NCBI GenBank assembly: GCA_944472155.2
Contig: OX235273.1
Location: forward strand, 82,764,793-82,828,792
Direction: 5' to 3'
Source of the DNA: Trichobilharzia szidati
Lineage: Eukaryota > Platyhelminthes > Trematoda > Strigeidida > Schistosomatidae
DNA: 64,000 nt
In this document: positions 57,301-64,000 of the stretch, one piece after another
Layout: each line of letters begins with the position of its first letter
Position numbering within the stretch: the stretch's first letter is position 1
The notes under the pieces: generated by a model
What the model was told of the DNA's origin: nothing
Database searches by the model: none
Seen by the model: only the letters and a program-made list of their open reading frames with translations
Position numbers and translations under genes: made by a program

Positions 57301-58680
57301 CTGGAAACGAATGCCATTTGAAATGCTGATAGTGTGTAGTGAAGTTGCCTCGAGCAATCCCAAGTGGAAACTTTCATGGTGTACGTAATTTCAGCATGTT
57401 TTGTATGTGTTCACGAGTATTTCAGTGAAGAAAGTCATTAGAATGATTTAGTGAAGGCTGTTATTGGGTGAAAGTGAAATAAATTCTGATGAGAGCTGAA
57501 AGTTAATCAACAGACAGGGATTTGTGTATTTGTGTGGAGATGACTGAGGAGAACTTAGTAAACCCATTGCGTCTGAGTGGTTTTGTGATTGCATTAATTT
57601 ATATCAATAAACTCTTCACTGCATAGACTGGTTAGTGTTTCAGTTGTGTTTGTTTTACCATGTTTAGCATGAAGATAGGTGGAGCAGATTTTTGCCTTGG
57701 AAAATGCATTGGTATTATAGATACTGGAACGTCTTTGATACTGGGACATAGCAGAGCGGTGGATGTGATGAATGATCATCTTGGTGCCAAATGGAGTGGT
57801 GATGGGGGTTATTCACTCGACTGTAATTACATTCACATGTTCCCTGCAATTGAGTTTCTCTTCAGGAGGAAGACCTAGGTACTTAGCCCGAAGGATTACG
57901 TTCTTAAGGTGAGTATAATCACTCAGTTGAACTTTCTGATTCTGTTGTGATCAGCACACTGAGAAAACATCTTCACCAATTTCACTAGTTTTCATTCAAC
58001 AGACAGCCAAGTATTGTGAAATCCATACAACCAGTGTGGATTGATTTTAGTCACTTATCTGTAGAAGTGAACGGCTTTCTGTGTGAAATGTGAGCTTCTA
58101 ATATGATTTGTACGGCGTTCTTTCCATCCAATCGGTTAACTCTTATATCACGAATGGAAGGAATCACCAGACAAATTAAAATTCATTTGTCGAGTCACCA
58201 GCACCAACTTATCAAATAAATTTCAGATTATCACAGTTACTCACCACTTTCCTTTCTTTGACATCTCACTAGAAAATGCTGTCAACCTCAAATAATTCTG
58301 AACAACTTCATCCGCTTCCATTATTTTACATAAGTAACCGTCAAATTTTATCAGCATATTCGAGTCAACTCCATGGGAACGCACACTATTTGTGTTCCGG
58401 TCAGTTGGAGTTGGCTGTAGAAGTAGGCGAATTCGACATCCACTAAGATTGTTCTCAATTTTCTTTACAAGACAGGAAGTCTGAAAGTGATTAAAATTCA
58501 CTGTATTTTTGATTTTAGGAGGAAAACTGGTTGTATACAGACTGTACATCACCTTTTGCCAGCAATGATAAATTACCCTCTGGATATTGGGTTCTCGGCG
58601 ATGTATTCATGAGCAAGTTTTACACTGTATTCGATTTGGGTGAGTCACAGATAAGATTAGCTGATGTTGACGATGACTAA
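54370..58680 (+). pseudogene. Cathepsin D-like gene 4, premature stop in exon 5
   Basis: Exons are 54370-54567, 55220-55462, 55502-55701, 56682-56801, 57668-57908 and 58519-58680, with the same lengths and phases as gene 1 and all GT/AG. The signal peptide, propeptide, FDTGST (Asp87), flap Tyr132 and IIDTGTS (Asp272) are intact. At 57876-57878 the codon for Tyr324 is TAG, giving a 323-residue product. It would lose the partner of Cys306 and the whole exon 6 strand region (LGDVFMSKFYTVFDLG). Beyond the TAG the frame and exon 6 are otherwise open to TAA. A single-base change from TAT or TAC explains it. It could be an allele, a sequencing error, or a truncated protein. AATAAA is at 58714. Confidence 0.85.
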
Positions 58681-58713
58681 ACCTCGTTGTACTGGATCCC
58701 GTGAATCACTGAA

Positions 58714-58719
58714 AATAAA
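58714..58719 (+). other. Gene 4 poly(A) signal
   Basis: AATAAA lies 33 nt after the original gene 4 stop. Confidence 0.5.
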
Positions 58720-60780
58720 CAAATTTTTGCAAAGTAATCTACTACCTTCTTATTTGAACAAATGATTTTCTTTCTAGGTGTTCTACAAACTCGACAAATG
58801 TAGTGAGCACAGTTCTGAGTTTAGAGCAGCATACATGGGTTTGGAATAACCAAGAGAAAATGAGTCTCAATTAAAAGTCAGGCATCTTCATTATTGATTT
58901 GAGCAAAAATTAATCGAGACTGATGAAAAATATAACTGGTGGTTTTGCTTGTGTCAAATCAGTGCATAATGATTGGCATTTTCAGCATCAGTTGTTTCTG
59001 TACTCGAAATTGATATCCACTAAAATTGGTTAAATTCACTCTTACGCACATACTTGTTCGTGATGGACCAGCATTGGTTAGTGTGGTCGCCGTTGATGAT
59101 GTGGTGAACTTAACATGGCTTCTCTTCAGGTTGTACATGTAAGTCAGCCATGTCAGTTCAGATAATACATGGTTTAGAGGTAATTAATTGATTGGCGGTC
59201 ATGATCTCGTTGTCCGAGGAATGTTGTAAGGCATCACTTCCTCATGTGTTCTAAATAGATGCATGTTTCGAGGATAAAAGAGGAGGATCATAGTTTGTTG
59301 AGGATACGACCAATCGGTAGCCGCTAGTTAGTAGAGGTAGCACATCACTTGACTGGGATTACCTGTACTATAATGATGCACCAATAATCTATCCTCCACT
59401 GTCATGTTGATTTTCATTGGTTATAGTTGCATACCATCAAAAATCTATTACCAAGCATAATACATAATAGTTACTCAGTAAGATGTTTATTTAGTGAAAT
59501 GCAGGATCCCATCAAATCAATTTGCAATATATATCCTAGTGCTGAACATTTCATAAGCCTCACTAATCTTTGTGTTCTTTACACTTGGACAAATTTAACG
59601 CTGCTCTGTAATTCATGTATTCAGAAAATCTTAAGAACACTATGAACTGCACTGAGTGCAATGAGAATGCGCGACTGAAACCGAATATTCTAGAAAGAAC
59701 GCAAGAACTGATCAATAATAGTGATAATAGTATTAATAGTTCTGTTGTGAGTGTTTCTGGAGTTCGCTGGCAATTAATTGCATCTACAGTCTGCGCAGAT
59801 GGAATCATATCGTATTTCAGCCAGAGATATTAGCTGAGCTGCACGCCTAATGGATAACGTTGTCCGATAGCACATGCTTGCATTGTCATCAACATATTGT
59901 GTCCAATATCTAAAGGTGCAGATTTCGTTTCTTCAGTAAACCGATATCTGCTACCAGTGAGTTGTGTCAGCTGAGACAAATATTTCTGCATGATCCATCA
60001 TACCAGAAGAGACTGATGAATAACTGTTGGACTGAAGTTGGTCATGTCAAAATATATCAAGTTATATTTGAGACGATATCAGGTTTCCTTAGTTCAATGG
60101 CGAGAAATATGGGACTGAAACTGGATACTGTTGAGCCAGGTATCTAGGTGGTTCTGTGTCCTCTCAAAACGGGTTCTGGAAGGCTACATAGCATGGTTGT
60201 TTGTTGATGATGCTGGTTTAGTCGTGAGTGTTAAAATCGGGCACCACGTCAGTATCTATCTCTATATCTCGGCTGACAGATCATCTGGAGTTAAAAGTAT
60301 ATGAACAATAGATCTATTGCGAGTACCATAAATCCAACTTCTAGACACTATGAAGTCCCTAGCTAATCGAATGGAAACGTGGGAGATATGTCTTAAGGAG
60401 GGGCTTGTCCAACTTCCGTATATATCATCGAATTTCTTTCACTTCTTTCCTTTTAGCTGTTGCCTCATTTTCTTCAACCTTCATTCACAAAATGACATTT
60501 TGATTCTCTTTCTATGCATCTCTTGAACACACCCGTTTGTCGGAAATAATTAGTCGACATGACACACAACCATAAATCGAGGTCTGTGTGATTTTGGTTT
60601 TTATGCCATTTGCGATTGTTCTACACCTCCAGCACACCTGTGAATCCTCATATTGTATTTCAAAAAAAATAAAATCTGCTGTCAGTCTCACATCTATCAC
60701 TAAGTCCTGTTAGACAAAATGCTAACCACGTTAGCTTGTGGAACAAAATGTATGCAAGTTGCAACTGTACAGACAATGAG
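58720..60780. other. Gene 4 downstream flank, no gene seen
   Basis: 58795-59045 is shared with the gene 3 flank. The rest has short frames. A patch near 59070-59400 is less AT-rich but not assignable. Confidence 0.4.
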
Positions 60781-60787
60781 AGAGAAT

Positions 60788-61303
60788 TCATTTAAAAGCT
60801 TTCTTAGGTGCTATCTCTGTTATCCCTCTAATTCCCTGATGGTTCTTTTCCAAAGTTCGAAGCTTCATGAAGAAGCATTTGTCTCCAACTTCGACAGATT
60901 TCACCGTGTTACATGTTTGTCTCTTGAAAAACGTTTTAGATTTTCTTGTTACTACTAGTCCACTATGGATGTTAACTTGTTCCTTTTCTAAAAACTCTAA
61001 GCAGATCAGTCTCACTGTATATGAAGGGCATCTACCACTTTCTAACTCTAACAGACTGACATTCTTTATATCTTCGATAACTTGAGTAGTCAATTTCGTC
61101 CGAACCAATTTGATGTTTAATAGTCGTAAAGACATTTGGGCAATGGATGCCTGATATTGATTGTTATAGAGCTTGTTGTTTTTCTCAGTGAATGATACCG
61201 TTTGAACTGGAAATTGGCAATTAAATGCTTTGAGCTTTATCAAAGATATATTATACGATAATTTACAGCATCTTGGTATAACTGAATCATCTTTCTTCAG
61301 CAT
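60788..61303 (-). CDS. Hypothetical 171-codon open frame
   Basis: I do not recognise this frame. It opens MLKKDDSVIPRCCKLSYN and ends EIAPKKAFK. It has seven cysteines, many lysines, a CLEFLEKEQVNIHSGLVVTR segment, and no signal peptide or membrane segment. In DNA this rich in A and T, 171 stop-free codons are uncommon. It may be a real exon, the last exon of a minus-strand gene, or a transposon-derived piece. No clear splice sites were identified. Confidence 0.3.
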   Translation of the reverse strand: MLKKDDSVIPRCCKLSYNISLIKLKAFNCQFPVQTVSFTEKNNKLYNNQYQASIAQMSLRLLNIKLVRTKLTTQVIEDIKNVSLLELESGRCPSYTVRLICLEFLEKEQVNIHSGLVVTRKSKTFFKRQTCNTVKSVEVGDKCFFMKLRTLEKNHQGIRGITEIAPKKAFK

Positions 61304-62225
61304 TATTCAGTCTTTACGTTGTAATAGAATGGATTAATTTATATCTGTGAGACACACAGGCCTAGCCAAATGTAGATCACTTAACCCTAATAAGATAATA
61401 AGTCTAATTAACAGCTCAGCTGTAGCACTATGTGCAGTTACACAGCCACAAAACAGGATGGGATTCGACGGCTGACCTAAAATCGAATGTCAAAGGTTGG
61501 ACGTGTAGATTGAAGGCTTCAGGTTTATTTATCGAAGCATCTGAGAATACGTGAGGTGGGAATGGTTCAACACATGTCCCAAATATCTGGAAAATTCTAC
61601 TGTTCCTACGACATATGAGGAGAAAGGAGAAGTGAAGAAGAACTGCAGAAGTCAAGATTCGAAGTTGTGTAGTTCAAATCGATAAATTATACTGTTTCAC
61701 CGTGTGATATATTCAATAGACAAATCATTGTAGAATCATATTATCATTCTTTTAAAAACAATTATTTAGAACTCCATTAGTCCATCGATGATGAAGCTCG
61801 ACTTTCTGGAAATACAGATGTGAAATAAAGTCACATGTTGGTTGACTTACACGTTTAAATCACTGTATCATGAAGTGATTAAGTATAGTTTTGAAGTGAT
61901 ATTCGATTTCACGTATGTGCAAATGAACAATGGTTACATGCGACGTAATATGATAGTGGTTGGCACAGCAGTTTTCGTAAGAGGCTTTGTCTGTGCAGTG
62001 AAAAGTGTGACTGATGAAATATGGACGATAAGAAACACGTATTACCAAGGAAAGCTATCATAAAAACTTTCGAAGTTGAAATAATGAGGGTAGTTTGTGA
62101 GAAACAGATGCAGACGATTCTTGAAATCCTCATCATCAGACCCTGTCATCCAATGAGATGTAGTTACTGAGGAATAGAAATCGAGATTAGGAAGGTTGAG
62201 ATGACTAATCAATAATTCCTATTCT
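61304..62225. other. Intergenic DNA, no gene seen
   Basis: Short motif-less frames on both strands. Confidence 0.4.
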
Positions 62226-62229
62226 TGAA

Positions 62230-63770
62230 ACTTAATTCTATTAACTACAATGGTATCAGAACAATTTTATATCTATTTGATAATAGTTCACATTCTTCAA
62301 CTTATCAACCTAGAAATAAAGGTTGTTCGTTTTTGTAGACTATCTTCTCAAATATCCTCCAGTAAGCAATAGATATCGCGCACAAAATGGAGGTGAACAA
62401 TCACAAGAGTCTATGTAGTTTATATGGAGATAAGCGATTTAAATAACGTGAGTAGGAGTCAGACAGTAAGCTATCGAGTATAAGTAGCGAGAAGCAAGGA
62501 ATTGTGTGAAATAACACCATCAAACGAAGCATGATTAAAATATCGAATGTGAGACCGACTGACTTATTCAAAATGATACAGAAAGAATTTCAATAGTCTT
62601 TTTCTGAACACGCGAGTTCAGTTCAGTTCATCATTCATTGGTTGCTGAAAGAGTATTGATTTCGTAATTTCTCAATAAACCTGCACTATTGATTAAGACT
62701 TAGGAAACGGAAAGCATAAATGCCCGTGTGAAGCTCGGTTCATAGTCTTTATTAATACGACACGGGATATATGTATTCATTGATACTTTCTTGTTTCTCA
62801 CAGTTCCACATCAATAGACAATTGAGAAGAACGCGAAACTCTATATCCGTAAGCACAATTGTTCATGTTCATTCATGCAATATGGCGTACAGCTTACTGT
62901 CATGACCTGCTGGATAGCAGGTTTGTGAATGATCTGTACTCATTTCCTTTGTTCAGCTCAACCTAATATTCAAAACTCTATGTTTGTGCCTAATGTTTTC
63001 CCTTATGCGAATAATATTTCTTCCTCCAAGCAGTCATTTGTCAGTAATCGTTTCCAAACGGTATTTGTTAATTATCGTTTTGGAATACGTAAGGTGATGT
63101 AAAAGAGTTTCACGATTTCCTAACTCTTCTGCATAAATATAGCTCAAACAGTTTCGTGCTATATGAAATTAACATACTAATCTCATTGACGTTTTCCTCG
63201 ACACTTTAGAAAATCTGTGAAATAGTCAGCTACTATGTCAAACCTTCGCGAATTATACCAGGATTACTGCTGGTTTTCATCTGCTCTATACTCACCAGTA
63301 TTATCACCTTATTTTATGAATGCTTCGCTTAGTCTGTTCGATAGTATATTTCTCCATGTTCATATAAATGAAACGACACACAGTTGTGTTAACAAATTGT
63401 TCGAAGTCTTTCTCAAATACATTAAATTTTTCAAGGTGGACTTCGTATCACAATAGCGCTATTCTAATTTAATAAACAGAATTATTGTTTTGATTTCATC
63501 ATGTGGTAATGTGTAAGTGTACAACTTGTGATACACACAATCCTTCACAAACTGAATTGAAAAATTCAGAAATGGAATAAAGTTTCTATGAATTTTTCAG
63601 CCATTCATCACAAAGTTCGAAATACTTGAAATTTTGAAATTATTCATTTTTTGTTTCTGTTATGATTTATAATTTGCTTGTGGTATGATCTCTACTACAA
63701 GAGGGACAAAGTCAATTTGAATAAATTTGCGCTTTAAAGCAAACCTAACCATGAAATATTAATAATATAA
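62230..63770 (+). repeat. Dispersed flank repeat, unit 3
   Basis: It is the partner of 39950-41470. The best-matching part is 63425-63760 against 41100-41445, with ATAAACAGAATTA, GTGTAAGTGTACAACTTGTG and CGAAATACTTGAAATTTTGA in the same order. Confidence 0.65.
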
Positions 63771-63844
63771 ATAATAAATATAATTGTATACATCATTTGT
63801 TGTTTACTAATAATAAAAAATAACAGATCAAAGGATTTTCTTAG

Positions 63845-64000
63845 AAAATTAAGTCAAGTCATAATACCTTGTAAACTTGTGGAATCGAAACTGTACTGTG
63901 AAACAGTAACCTTCCCCTTCTGCATGGACTGCGGCGTCGTCTGTAACGCTCTATTCAACAATGGCTTACCAGTTGCAACTACAGGATTCTTCACCGCACC
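63845..64000 (-). other. Possible exon fragment cut by the window edge
   Basis: On the minus strand the last 100 bases are open and less AT-rich than the DNA before them. They read AVKNPVVATGKPLLNRA, then KGKVTVSQYSFDSTSLQ, followed by a possible donor AG|GTATTA near 63866. The plus strand is also open here (FCMDCGVVCNALF). The strand and the coding nature are undecided. Confidence 0.25.

Noticed and set aside
1..64000. CRISPR arrays, operons, bacterial-type signals
   Set aside because: None seen. Introns, poly(A) signals and eukaryotic retroelements make them inapplicable.

Overview
The window reads as nuclear DNA of a parasitic flatworm, most likely a schistosome-type trematode. It is AT-rich, its genes are split by introns (including a 39-nt one), and transposable elements dominate. 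They comprise RTE-like and CR1-like non-LTR elements, a Ty3/Gypsy element, Penelope-like GIY-YIG fragments, tRNA-headed SINEs and a hammerhead-ribozyme element. The organism call is an inference; I could not run a search.

The cellular content is a tandem, same-strand (+) cluster of cathepsin D-like aspartic protease genes (pepsin family A1). All share one architecture of six exons. Coding lengths are 198, 243, 200, 120, 241 and 162 nt in genes 1, 3 and 4. Gene 1 (2857-13850) is complete, with both catalytic aspartates. Gene 2 (23872-25488) is a remnant of exon 1 and exon 6 only, without a start ATG or a splice donor. Gene 3 (26886-32315) is open throughout, but its second catalytic Asp is Ser, so it looks like a pseudoenzyme. 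Gene 4 (54370-58680) has intact splicing and both Asp, but a TAG in exon 5. A lone exon 5 relic lies inverted at 47.4-47.7 kb. All four gene starts share a promoter block with a CCAAT motif and a CAATATAA-type TATA motif. Genes 3 and 4 also share intron 4 and several kb of 3' flank, so the cluster grew by segmental duplication.

Mobile DNA by region: 0-0.6 kb, probable RTE relic. 1.6 and 24.5 kb, two copies of a tRNA-headed SINE. 3.2-6.1 kb, an RTE element with an open 970-residue frame and an 11-bp target duplication, inside gene 1 intron 1. 8.5-8.8 kb, a second SINE whose tail matches an RTE tail. 11.7-12.0 kb, a decayed LTR. 13.9-18.4 kb, a structurally complete Gypsy element with near-identical LTRs, about 20 nt after the gene 1 poly(A) signal. 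18.5-19.6 kb, a truncated second RTE lineage. 28.3 kb, a 164-bp hammerhead-ribozyme insertion in gene 3 intron 3. 29.2-29.9 kb, a foldback element in gene 3 intron 4 that is absent from gene 4. 33.2-33.6 and 47.0-47.3 kb, Penelope-like fragments. 35.3-36.4 and 41.7-45.0 kb, CR1-like copies in opposite orientation that share about 1 kb of near-identical sequence and the same defects. 46.2-46.6 kb, RTE relic. 49.6-50.9 kb, Gypsy relic. 50.9-52.1 kb, nested inverted repeats with 188-bp near-perfect arms.

The remaining sequence is AT-rich intergenic or intronic DNA in which I see no supportable gene. One 171-codon minus-strand frame at 60.8-61.3 kb is longer than chance suggests, and a possible exon fragment is cut by the right edge.
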